From contig CALWNS010000172.1 in the NCBI GenBank assembly GCA_944382805.1, positions 1 to 17,667 of the forward strand: a stretch of DNA of 17,667 bases, written 5' to 3'. Each line of letters begins with the position of its first letter. The first letter of the stretch is position 1. Shown one piece after another: positions 1 through 6,613 of the stretch. A model generated the notes under the pieces. The model was not told where the DNA came from, ran no database searches, and saw only the letters and a program-made list of their open reading frames with translations. Origin of the DNA: an uncultured Gemmiger sp. (GTDB lineage Bacteria; Bacillota; Clostridia; Oscillospirales; Ruminococcaceae). The translations under genes were made by a program, and so were the position numbers.

Positions 1-435
1 GGGAAAGCCGGCGGCCCGGCAGAAAGCCTGCGCCACGGCGTCGTCCTGCCGCCAGTCGGCATACAGGCCGTCCACTGCGCCGCCCCAGGCGTTGAAGGTC
101 CAGCTGATGCCGCACAGCGCCCCCTGCGGCCCCTTGACGAACGTAGGGCCTACGTCACGCGCCCAGGCGTCATCGCTGGCAATGGGCAGCACCGTGGTCC
201 GCGGCAGGTGGGCCACGGCGGCCCGGGCCTGCGCCAGCTGTTCGGTGGCGGCCAGCAGGTACAGGTCCTCGCTGCGGGTGACAGCCTCCATCACGCGGAC
301 AAACGCCCGCTGGGCGGGCCGGGGGTCGCGCCCCCAGCTGCCCGGCCGCACGGGCCAGATCATCAGGGTGGCGCGGTGCGGTTCATATTCCGCCGGCATC
401 CGGCAGCCGGCCAGTTCCGGGGGAGTTTGTATCAT
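1..435 (-). CDS. aguA: Agmatine deiminase, N-terminal part (cut by window edge)
   Basis: Agmatine deiminase hydrolyses agmatine to N-carbamoylputrescine and ammonia in the cytoplasm. It is the second step of the arginine-to-putrescine route through agmatine. The 145 visible residues open with MIQTPPELAG and contain the family hallmark MPAEYEPHRATLMIWP (residues 13-28). A second conserved block, DDAWARDVGPTF, lies at residues 88-99, with the acidic/Arg residues of the guanidine-binding site. The family is usually about 360 residues, so the catalytic His/Cys part lies beyond base 1. The ATG at 433-435 has a GGAG ribosome site just upstream. The gene follows nspC after 16 bases and is the last visible gene of the polyamine operon. 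Its presence argues that the operon's first decarboxylase acts on arginine. The gene for N-carbamoylputrescine amidase (aguB) is not visible and may lie next, outside the window (inference). Confidence 0.93.
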   Translation of the reverse strand, partial: MIQTPPELAGCRMPAEYEPHRATLMIWPVRPGSWGRDPRPAQRAFVRVMEAVTRSEDLYLLAATEQLAQARAAVAHLPRTTVLPIASDDAWARDVGPTFVKGPQGALCGISWTFNAWGGAVDGLYADWRQDDAVAQAFCRAAGFP

Positions 436-451
436 TTTGTTCTCCTTGTGT

Positions 452-1600
452 TCACGACAGGCGCATTTTGAAGTCCTGGTAACCGAAGCGCCGGATCACT
501 TTGCACCGCCCGTCCGCATGGCGCCAAGCGATATCCGGCAGCGGCATCCCGTTAAAGGTGTTGTTTTTGACCATGGTATAGATGGCCATATCGCCAAATA
601 CCAGCCGGTCGCCCACCCGGGGCTGCTCTTCAAAGCTGTATTCCCCGATCACATCGCCTGCCAGGCAGGTGCGGGAGGCCAGCCGGCAGGTGACGCGCTT
701 CTCCCCCGGGCCGCCTGCGCCGTACAGCGGCGGGCGGTACGGCATTTCCAGCACATCCGGCATATGGCAGGCGGCGGACGTGTCCAGGATCAGGATGGGC
801 ATATCGCTGTACACGATGTCCAGCACCGTGGTGATCAGCGTGCCGGCATTCAGGGCCACCGCCTCGCCCGGTTCCAGGTAGACGGTCAGGCCGTAGCGCC
901 GCCGTATGTCCCGCAAAAGCCCTTCCAGCGCCGGCAGGTCGTAGCCGGGGCGCGTGATGTGGTGGCCGCCGCCCAGGTTCAGCCAGCGCAGCTGCGGCAG
1001 AAAGCAGCCGAACGACCGTTCGAAAGCCGCGAAGGTCTCCAGAAGAGGGGCGGCGTCCTGTTCGCACAGCGTGTGGAAGTGCAGGCCCTCGACCCCTGCG
1101 GGCAGGGCGTCCGGCAGATCGCAGCGGCGCACGCCCAGCCGGCTGCCCGGCGCGCAGGGGTCGTAAATGGCGTGCCCCTGCTGGGTAGAGTGCTCCGGGT
1201 TGACGCGCAGGCCAACGCTGGCGCGGCTGCCCTGCCAGCACGGACGGTGCGCCTCCAGCTGGGAAAGGCTGTTAAAGCTGATATGGTCGCAGATCGTGAC
1301 CAGCTCCGCCATCTCCTGCGCGGTATAGGCCGGGCTGAACACGTGGTTTTCCCGCCGCGGCATCGCCTCGTGCGCCAGCCGCGCTTCGTACAGGCCGCTG
1401 GCAGTAGCCCCCGCAAGATACCGGGCGATGAGCGGGTAGGCATAGAACAGCGAGAACGCTTTCTGCGCCAGCAGGATATGGCACCCGGTGCGCTGCTGCA
1501 CGCCGGCCAAAATCTCCAGGTTACGGGTCAGGGCGCCTTCGTCCACCACATAGACCGGCGTTTGCAGGGCCGGCTCGGTCTGGTACAGCCGTTCCATCAT
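452..1600 (-). CDS. nspC: Carboxynorspermidine/carboxyspermidine decarboxylase
   Basis: This PLP enzyme of the alanine-racemase fold (fold type III) removes CO2 from carboxynorspermidine or carboxyspermidine to give norspermidine or spermidine. The 382 residues match the usual family length. The PLP lysine is K47 in LLAQKAFSLF. Other family blocks are LNLGGGHHIT, LEPGEAVALNAG and the C-terminal CLAGDVIGEYSF, which supplies the Cys/Asp of the second half-site. The start is an ATGATG pair, and the first ATG overlaps the TGA of the preceding dehydrogenase gene by four bases (ATGA). This suggests translational coupling, and the two enzymes catalyse consecutive steps. In a host making putrescine the expected product is spermidine. 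Carboxyaminopropylagmatine as an alternative substrate cannot be excluded from sequence. Confidence 0.93.
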   Translation of the reverse strand: MMERLYQTEPALQTPVYVVDEGALTRNLEILAGVQQRTGCHILLAQKAFSLFYAYPLIARYLAGATASGLYEARLAHEAMPRRENHVFSPAYTAQEMAELVTICDHISFNSLSQLEAHRPCWQGSRASVGLRVNPEHSTQQGHAIYDPCAPGSRLGVRRCDLPDALPAGVEGLHFHTLCEQDAAPLLETFAAFERSFGCFLPQLRWLNLGGGHHITRPGYDLPALEGLLRDIRRRYGLTVYLEPGEAVALNAGTLITTVLDIVYSDMPILILDTSAACHMPDVLEMPYRPPLYGAGGPGEKRVTCRLASRTCLAGDVIGEYSFEEQPRVGDRLVFGDMAIYTMVKNNTFNGMPLPDIAWRHADGRCKVIRRFGYQDFKMRLS

Positions 1601-2859
1601 TCCACCGTAGCCGGGTCTTCCTGCACCACCCAGGGCAGGCCGTACTGATTGAGCATCTCCATGAACGGGTCGGGATCCATCTGTTCCAGGTTGAACACAC
1701 CGGGTTTGCGCCAGGCGCCGTTCGCCACCAGCGCGGCGCCGATCATGGCCGGCACGCCGGTGGTGTAGCTGATGGCCTGGCTGCCCAGTTCACGGTAGCA
1801 GGCCTGATGGTCGCAGACATTGTAGATGTAGATGGTGCGGGGCTTGCCGTCCTTTACGCCGCTGAAAATGCAGCCGATGTTCGTTTTGCCCACCGTGCGC
1901 GGCCCCAGCGAGGCCGGGTCCGGCAGCAGGGCTTTCAGGAACTGGATGGGCACGATTTGCTTGCCCTCGAATTCGATGGGGCTGGTCGAGAGCATCCCCA
2001 CGTTTTCCAGGCACTTCATGTGGGTCAGGTAGCTCTGCCCAAACGTCATAAAGAAGCGGATGCGCCGAACGCCGGGGATGTTTTTGGCCAGGCTTTCGAT
2101 CTCCTCGTGGTGGAGCAGGTACATATCCTTTTTGCCCACCTGCGGGAAATCGTATTCCCGCTTGATCTCCATGGGCTTGGTCTCTACCCAATGGCCGTCC
2201 TGCCAGTAGCTGCCGTTGGCCGAAACTTCGCGCAGGTTGATCTCCGGGTTGAAGTTGGTGGCAAAGGGATAGCCGTGGTCGCCGCCGTTGCAGTCCAGGA
2301 TGTCGATGGTATGGATCTCGTCAAAATAATGCTTGAGCGCATAGGCGCTGAACACGCTGGTCACGCCCGGGTCAAAGCCGGAGCCAAGCAGCGCCGTCAG
2401 GCCGGCCTGCTCGAACTTCTGCGCATACGCCCACTGCCAGCTATAGTCAAAAAAGGCGGTAAAGCCTTCCTCCCGGCAGCGTTTTTCGTAAATGGCGCGC
2501 CAGGCGGGATCGTCGGTATCCTCCGGCTCATAGTTGGCGGTATCGACATAGTGGACACCGCAGGCCAGGCAGGCGTCCATGATGGCCAGGTCCTGGTACG
2601 GCAGCGCCACATTCAGCACCAGGTCCGGGCCATAGGCCGTGATGACCCGCTTGATATCCTCGACATCATCGGCGTTGACCGTAGCGGTCGTGATCTTGAC
2701 CGGGGTGCCGGCCTCTTCCAGCTTGGCCTTGAGTGCGTCGCACTTGGACACGGTGCGGCTTGCGATGCACAGTTCCGGGAAGGTCCCGGCGTTCTGGCAG
2801 CATTTCTGGATGGCCACGGAGGCGACGCCGCCGCAGCCGATGACAAGCGGTTTACTCAT
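1597..2859 (-). CDS. Carboxynorspermidine synthase (carboxynorspermidine/carboxyspermidine dehydrogenase, saccharopine dehydrogenase family)
   Basis: The enzyme reductively condenses a diamine (putrescine or diaminopropane) with aspartate semialdehyde to carboxyspermidine or carboxynorspermidine, using NAD(P)H. It thereby avoids decarboxylated S-adenosylmethionine. The protein is 420 residues from MSKPLVIGCGGVASVAIQ, an N-terminal Rossmann fold with the GxGGVA dinucleotide loop at residues 8-13. The later blocks GFDPGVTSVFSAYA and CNGGDHGYPFATNFNPEIN are typical of the LYS9-like carboxynorspermidine group. The ATG at 2857-2859 was chosen because it follows an AAAGGAG ribosome site and begins exactly at the Rossmann strand. 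An upstream in-frame start at 2937 would add a non-homologous Arg/Pro-rich tail overlapping speE. The substrate (putrescine versus agmatine) is inferred from neighbours, not visible in the protein. Confidence 0.9.
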   Translation of the reverse strand: MSKPLVIGCGGVASVAIQKCCQNAGTFPELCIASRTVSKCDALKAKLEEAGTPVKITTATVNADDVEDIKRVITAYGPDLVLNVALPYQDLAIMDACLACGVHYVDTANYEPEDTDDPAWRAIYEKRCREEGFTAFFDYSWQWAYAQKFEQAGLTALLGSGFDPGVTSVFSAYALKHYFDEIHTIDILDCNGGDHGYPFATNFNPEINLREVSANGSYWQDGHWVETKPMEIKREYDFPQVGKKDMYLLHHEEIESLAKNIPGVRRIRFFMTFGQSYLTHMKCLENVGMLSTSPIEFEGKQIVPIQFLKALLPDPASLGPRTVGKTNIGCIFSGVKDGKPRTIYIYNVCDHQACYRELGSQAISYTTGVPAMIGAALVANGAWRKPGVFNLEQMDPDPFMEMLNQYGLPWVVQEDPATVE

Positions 2860-2933
2860 GGGGGTTCTCCTTTCAGCGTTACGGGTCGTGGGCGCGCCCG
2901 TTTCCGGCGGCGCCCGGCGGATGCGCGCGGGGG

Positions 2934-3797
2934 TCATTCCTCTTCTTCCTGCAGCAGGTCCTCCACATAGCGCGGCAGCATAAAGGCGCCGCGGTGCAGG
3001 TGGGTGGTATAGTACCAGGTCTTGATCCCGCGCTTGTTCCAGCGCTTGGGGTCAAAGTCCTTGAGCGGATGGTACTTTTTGCTGGCAAAGCCAAACAGCC
3101 AATACCCGGCCGGGCAGGTCGGGATATGCGCCTGGTATACGCGGCTGATGGGGAAAGAGCGGTAAGCGCGTTTGTGCATAGCACGGCAGGATTCTTCGTC
3201 CTCGTCAAAAAACGGGCTGCCGTGCTGGTATACCATGATGCCGTCCTCGTGCAGCGCCTTGTAGCAGCTGCCGTAAAATTCCTTGGTGAACAGGCCGGCC
3301 GCATGGCCCAGAGGGTCGGTACAATCGTTGATGATCAGGTCGTATTCGTCCTCGCGCCCGCGCAGAAAACGCAGGCCGTCCTCGTAATAGATGCGCACGC
3401 GGATATCGTCCAGCCCGCAGGAGTTATCGGGGAAAAATTTGCGGCATACGTCCACGAACATCTTGTCCGGCTCTACCACGTCAATGACCTCGATCTCCTG
3501 GTAGTGGGAAAGCTCGCGCGCCACGCCGCCGTCGCCGCCGCCGATGACCAGCACCCGCTTGACATCCGGGTGAACGGCCATCGGCACATGGACGATCATC
3601 TCGTCGTAGGTGAACTCGTCTTTTTCCGAAAAGATCACGCTGCCGTTGGAGGCAAGGAACCGGCCGAACTCCGGCGAATCGAACACATCGATGCGCTGGA
3701 AATCGCTGGTGCCGCTGTACAGCTGGCGCTCTACGCGAATACAGGTTTTGACGTTGGCGGTGTGCAGCTCGCCGAACCAGTAATCCATCTCCTGCAT
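2934..3797 (-). CDS. speE: Spermidine synthase (polyamine aminopropyltransferase)
   Basis: The family transfers the aminopropyl group of decarboxylated S-adenosylmethionine to putrescine, giving spermidine and methylthioadenosine. The 287 residues have the normal length. Visible motifs are QLYSGTSDFQRIDVFDS (substrate loop with Gln34), the nucleotide loop VLVIGGGDGG (residues 82-91), E109 in VVEPD for the ribose, YYEDG (D140), and NDCTDP with D158 and D161 at the active site. The usual YHEM or YQEM motif reads YDEM here (D65), a possible change near the amine acceptor. The start has AAGGAGG seven bases upstream, within the end of the decarboxylase gene, whose stop lies three bases before. No speD gene is in the window, so the aminopropyl donor must be made elsewhere or the enzyme has another role. 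Confidence 0.92.
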   Translation of the reverse strand: MQEMDYWFGELHTANVKTCIRVERQLYSGTSDFQRIDVFDSPEFGRFLASNGSVIFSEKDEFTYDEMIVHVPMAVHPDVKRVLVIGGGDGGVARELSHYQEIEVIDVVEPDKMFVDVCRKFFPDNSCGLDDIRVRIYYEDGLRFLRGREDEYDLIINDCTDPLGHAAGLFTKEFYGSCYKALHEDGIMVYQHGSPFFDEDEESCRAMHKRAYRSFPISRVYQAHIPTCPAGYWLFGFASKKYHPLKDFDPKRWNKRGIKTWYYTTHLHRGAFMLPRYVEDLLQEEEE

Positions 3798-3800
3798 ACG

Positions 3801-5261
3801 TTACCCCTCCTTCAAAACATTCAGTTCCGAAATGTCGGTGCTTTCCGGCCCCTGCATGGAGCAGCCCTTTTCCTTTGCGAACTCGATATACTCGATGATC
3901 TGCCGGGTGATGACTTCGCCCGGGGCCAGGATCGGGATGCCCGGCGGGTAGCACATAACAAATTCGCTGCAGATGCGCCCCGCCGTCTGCCGCAGCGGGA
4001 GCTTTTCCTTCTCCGAATAAAAGGCCTGCTGCGGGGTGGCCGCCACCAGCGGCGTGATATATTCGGCCGTGAACTGGTCGCTTTTCGGTTTGGCATACAG
4101 GCGGCGGATATCGGCCAGCGCCCCCACCAGGCGCTCGATGTCCTGGATGCGGTCGCCGATCGAGATATAGGCCAGCATATTGGAAAGGTCGCCAAACTCT
4201 ACCTGGATGTCGTACTCGTCGCGCAGCAGGTCGTAGACCTCGATGCCGGTCAGCCCGATGCCCCGCGTATTGACCGCCAGCTTGGTCACGTCAAAGTCAA
4301 AGATGCTGCCGCCGTTAATCAGCTCCGACCCATAGGCATAGTACCCGCCGATGGCGTTGATCTCGCGACGCGCATACTCCGCCATATCCACCACGCGGGC
4401 AAAGCTCTGCTCCCCGCGCAAGGCCAGGTTGCGGCGGCTGATATCCAGGCTGGACATCAAAAGATAAGACGCGCTGGTCGTTTGGGTCAGGTTGATGATG
4501 TTGCCCACGTACCCGGCGTTGACCCCGGGGCCGCAGAGCAGCAGCGAGCTTTGGGTCAGGCTGCCACCGGATTTGTGCATCGAAACGGCGGCCATATCCG
4601 CCCCGGCCGCCATACCGCTGCAGGGCAGGCCGCGCCCGAAATACAGGTGCGTGCCGTGCGCCTCGTCCACCAGGGCCAGCATACCGTTTTCGTGCGCCAG
4701 CCGCACCAGCGCGCGCAGGTCGGAGCAGATGCCGTAATAGGTCGGGTTATTGATGAAAATGGCAACGGCGTCCGGGTTCTGCCGGATGGCCGCCTGCACG
4801 TCGGCCGTTTCCATCCCCAGCGGGATGCCCAGTTTGGTATCCACCTTGGGGTCGATATAGACCGGCTTGGCACCGCACAGCACCAGCGCGTTGAGGGCGC
4901 TTTTATGCACGTTGCGCGGCAGGATGATCTTATCCCCCGGCTTGCAGGCGGACAGGATCATGCTCTGCACGCTGCTGGTGGTGCCGCCCACCATCAAAAA
5001 CGCTTGCGCCGCGCCAAAGGCGTCGGCGGCGAGGTCCTCGGCCTCCTTGATGACCGACACCGGGTGGCAGAGGTTGTCCAGCGGCTTCATGGAGTTTACA
5101 TCGATGCCTACGCACCGCTCCCCCAGCAGCGCCACCAGTTCCGGGTTGCCCCGCCCGCGCTTATGCCCGGGCACATCGAACGGCACGACCCGCTGGCGGC
5201 GGAATCTTTCCAGCGCCTCAAAGATCGGCGCTCTCTTTTGACGTTCCAGGTCCAAGATCAT
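3801..5261 (-). CDS. speA: Orn/Lys/Arg-type PLP decarboxylase, probably arginine decarboxylase
   Basis: This cytoplasmic fold-type-I PLP decarboxylase most likely converts arginine to agmatine, because agmatine deiminase is in the same operon. Lysine cannot be excluded. From the ATG at 5261 it has 486 residues, matching the short SpeA/YaaO-like Firmicute form. Visible sites are FDVPGHKRGRGNP (residues 28-40), GGTTSSVQSMI (92-102), VDEAHGTH with D199 and H202, the PLP lysine K230 in SMHKSGGSLTQSS, and C-terminal PPGIPILAPGE. The start is uncertain: GAGGA directly abuts this ATG, while a TTG two codons later (5255) sits six bases from it. The longer reading frame to a TTG at 5297 is rejected because that stretch forms the terminator hairpin. 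It is the first gene of the polyamine operon. Confidence 0.9.
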   Translation of the reverse strand: MILDLERQKRAPIFEALERFRRQRVVPFDVPGHKRGRGNPELVALLGERCVGIDVNSMKPLDNLCHPVSVIKEAEDLAADAFGAAQAFLMVGGTTSSVQSMILSACKPGDKIILPRNVHKSALNALVLCGAKPVYIDPKVDTKLGIPLGMETADVQAAIRQNPDAVAIFINNPTYYGICSDLRALVRLAHENGMLALVDEAHGTHLYFGRGLPCSGMAAGADMAAVSMHKSGGSLTQSSLLLCGPGVNAGYVGNIINLTQTTSASYLLMSSLDISRRNLALRGEQSFARVVDMAEYARREINAIGGYYAYGSELINGGSIFDFDVTKLAVNTRGIGLTGIEVYDLLRDEYDIQVEFGDLSNMLAYISIGDRIQDIERLVGALADIRRLYAKPKSDQFTAEYITPLVAATPQQAFYSEKEKLPLRQTAGRICSEFVMCYPPGIPILAPGEVITRQIIEYIEFAKEKGCSMQGPESTDISELNVLKEG

Positions 5262-5274
5262 TCCTCGTTTCCGG

Positions 5275-5314
5275 CACAACAAAAGGCAGTGTGCCAAATG
5301 ATTTGCACACTGCC
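5275..5314 (-). terminator. Intrinsic terminator at the end of the speA leader
   Basis: Read on the minus strand, GGCAGTGTGC and GCACACTGCC form a perfect 10-bp stem around a 10-base loop (arms 5305-5314 and 5285-5294). TTTTGTTGTG follows at 5284-5275. This is a textbook rho-independent terminator. It lies 14 bases before the speA start and downstream of the only good promoter, so transcripts must read through it to reach the operon. On the plus strand the tail is not T-rich. Confidence 0.85.
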
Positions 5315-5655
5315 TGCTTTAGACCCAACGGGCAGAAGTCCGATATACGCCGGACCTGCCGCGCCCCCCGAAACGGGGACGGTCATACCGTAAATTAGAG
5401 TTTTTCAGCATCGTATTGAGCCGTAGCCGCTCTGCTGCTCTTATTGACGTTTCACAAGTGGTGTGCATCCGCACGGTTGTAAAGTGACCAACTTATAAAA
5501 TTCGGGGGAATATCCCCGCCAATAATTTTGTGGCGCTTTACGCCACACGCGGCAGCGGCCAGCCCTGTCCGATGAGCTTTAGGCAGGCTTATGGTTTGCA
5601 GCCTGCCCGGCCATAGGAATATATCCTGTTCAGCCGGTACGATCGACCCGGCTCT
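5275..5655 (-). ncRNA. Structured leader RNA of the polyamine operon (candidate attenuator or small RNA)
   Basis: This stretch of about 380 bases has no convincing reading frame. It lies between a strong minus-strand promoter (5662-5689) and the terminator at 5275-5314. On the minus strand it can form several hairpins: 5632-5653 (AGCCGG/CCGGCT), 5582-5607 (8-bp GGCAGGCT/AGCCTGCC), 5529-5547 (7 bp, 5-base loop) and 5503-5518 (CGGGG/CCCCG) flanked by AAAATT/AATTTT. GCACACC at 5466-5460 is complementary to the GTGTGC part of the terminator's first arm, so an alternative anti-terminator fold is possible. I do not recognise tmRNA, RNase P RNA, 6S, SRP RNA, T-box, lysine, SAM or cobalamin riboswitch hallmarks. 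The TSS is estimated from the -10 box. Whether this is a cis-acting leader or an independent RNA is open. Confidence 0.55.
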
Positions 5656-5661
5656 GTTATT

Positions 5662-5689
5662 ATTGTAACATAGCGGACGCGCTTGTCAA
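5662..5689 (-). promoter_or_regulatory. Promoter of the speA leader/polyamine operon
   Basis: On the minus strand there is a perfect -35 box TTGACA (5689-5684), a 16-base spacer and the -10 box TACAAT (5667-5662). Transcription would start near 5655. It begins just after the end of the Crp/Fnr gene (stop at 5717-5719), which makes the polyamine operon a separate transcription unit. It is the best sigma-A-type match in the window. Confidence 0.8.
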
Positions 5690-5716
5690 GAGCAGCTTGC
5701 TCGGCGCCGGGGGAAA

Positions 5717-6325
5717 TTATTCCCTTTTTTCCTGCGCAGCCGGCTGGCCGGTGCGTCTGCGGCGGCCGGCGGCGCGCAGGCGGCTGAGCGTTTCCGGCGT
5801 CATGTTCAAAAAGCTGGCGATATAGCGGTTGTTTATATCAAAGATAAGCCCCGGGTATTCCTGCAGGAACCAGTCGAACTTTTGCTTGGCCGTGTAGTTG
5901 CACAGCGTATTCTTGATCCGGTTGTGCAGCCGCATCGACTCGGTCAGAAAGCCCGTGTACAGGTGCATGACTTCGCGGGAACTCTCGGCCAGCTCCATCG
6001 TTTCGCGGATCGGCAGCGCCACAAATTCGCTGTCAGTGACCGCCATCAGGCTGATGGGCGAAGGCTCCTCCAGCCCGCAGGGCGGCATGGCCGGCATCCC
6101 GCGCCGGCTGCAGAAACAATCGGTGTGCTCCGAACCGTCCACATCCTCATAGTATCCGCGCACGATACCGCTCCATAAAAGCAGGATATGCTTTTGGCGT
6201 TCGCCGCGGTGGAGGTAGATCTCCCCTTTTTTGTACCGCAAAACCTCCGCCATGGCGCAGAGCTTTTGCAGGGTATCCTTGTCACGGATCTGGTAGCAGT
6301 CCCGAAAAAGTTCAAGGGCTTGCAT
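5717..6325 (-). CDS. Crp/Fnr-family transcriptional regulator
   Basis: The protein has 202 residues. Residues about 15-110 form a cyclic-nucleotide-binding-type beta barrel (YKKGEIYLHRGERQKHILLLWSG block). A long dimer helix follows at about 112-140, then a C-terminal winged helix (INNRYIASFLNMTPETLSRLR, about 165-185). The recognition helix keeps E178, S181 and R182, the E..SR pattern by which FNR reads TTGAT half-sites. The four-Cys iron-sulfur pattern of E. coli FNR is not seen, although several Cys are present (C10, C23, C70, C72, C83). The effector is therefore unknown. The ATG at 6325 has AAGGAG ten bases upstream. The gene is divergent from a diguanylate cyclase gene, and an FNR-like palindrome lies in its leader, so autoregulation is likely (inference). 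The tail after residue 185 is basic and probably disordered. Confidence 0.88.
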   Translation of the reverse strand: MQALELFRDCYQIRDKDTLQKLCAMAEVLRYKKGEIYLHRGERQKHILLLWSGIVRGYYEDVDGSEHTDCFCSRRGMPAMPPCGLEEPSPISLMAVTDSEFVALPIRETMELAESSREVMHLYTGFLTESMRLHNRIKNTLCNYTAKQKFDWFLQEYPGLIFDINNRYIASFLNMTPETLSRLRAAGRRRRTGQPAAQEKRE

Positions 6326-6368
6326 CTCCGTATAACTCCTTCCCTTTCCCCGTGGGCGGGCAAAACCG

Positions 6369-6384
6369 GTTGATCTGCATCAAC
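6369..6384. promoter_or_regulatory. FNR-like palindromic operator candidate
   Basis: GTTGATCTGCATCAAC is a perfect inverted repeat (6-bp arms, 4-base centre) and contains the exact FNR consensus TTGAT-N4-ATCAA. It lies 44 bases upstream of the Crp/Fnr start codon and about 70 bases downstream of the predicted promoter of that gene. A bound regulator would then act as a road-block repressor, unless a nearer promoter is used. It could alternatively be an RNA hairpin. Confidence 0.6.
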
Positions 6385-6462
6385 AAAGCGTTCGGCTTTG
6401 ACCGCCCTGTTTTTCTATTTTTTCTTTTTATGCTCAACAAAAGCGATTTACCATTTGTTTAT

Positions 6463-6492
6463 ATAATGGCAGACGCACCCGCCTTTTGTCAA
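6463..6492 (-). promoter_or_regulatory. Probable promoter of the Crp/Fnr gene
   Basis: On the minus strand, TTGACA (6492-6487), an 18-base spacer and CATTAT (6468-6463, four of six consensus bases). The predicted start is near 6455, giving a leader of about 130 bases that includes the FNR-like palindrome. The -35 box is perfect, but the -10 box and spacer are suboptimal. Confidence 0.5.
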
Positions 6493-6550
6493 GCACATTT
6501 GTGAGAATATAGAATATATCGCGTTGTTTCAGTAAAATTTTCGATATCTA

Positions 6551-6579
6551 TTGCTTGCGGGCGCATCTTTTTGTATAAT
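6551..6579 (+). promoter_or_regulatory. Promoter of the diguanylate cyclase gene
   Basis: TTGCTT (6551-6556), a 17-base spacer and a perfect TATAAT (6574-6579) lie 35 bases upstream of the start codon at 6614. The transcript would start near 6586, just ahead of the AGGAGG ribosome site. Confidence 0.7.
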
Positions 6580-6613
6580 AGTCATATCAAACAGAAAAGG
6601 AGGTGGATCGTTG

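Noticed and set aside
92..1648. Long plus-strand open frame antisense to nspC and aguA
   Set aside because: No recognisable domains, Arg/Gln/His/Ala-rich composition typical of antisense frames in GC-rich DNA; the minus strand carries clear polyamine enzymes.
5262..5297. Extension of speA to a TTG at 5297
   Set aside because: The added residues are encoded by the leader terminator hairpin and T-run, and there is no ribosome site ahead of the TTG.
2994..5393. Very long plus-strand open frame opposite speE and speA
   Set aside because: It is the antisense shadow of two well-supported genes; the translation has no known motif, and stop-free antisense frames are common at this GC content.
5275..5655. 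tmRNA, RNase P RNA, 6S RNA, SRP RNA, T-box or lysine riboswitch for the speA leader
   Set aside because: By eye I find no tag-peptide frame or T-arm, no GAGGAAAGUCC core, no SRP GGAAGGAAGCAG loop, no T-box GGGTGG motif and no lysine-riboswitch core on either strand. A covariance-model search would be decisive.
5298..5716. Small protein genes hidden in the leader region
   Set aside because: No start codon with a ribosome site leads into a frame of useful length, and the base pattern is dominated by inverted repeats.
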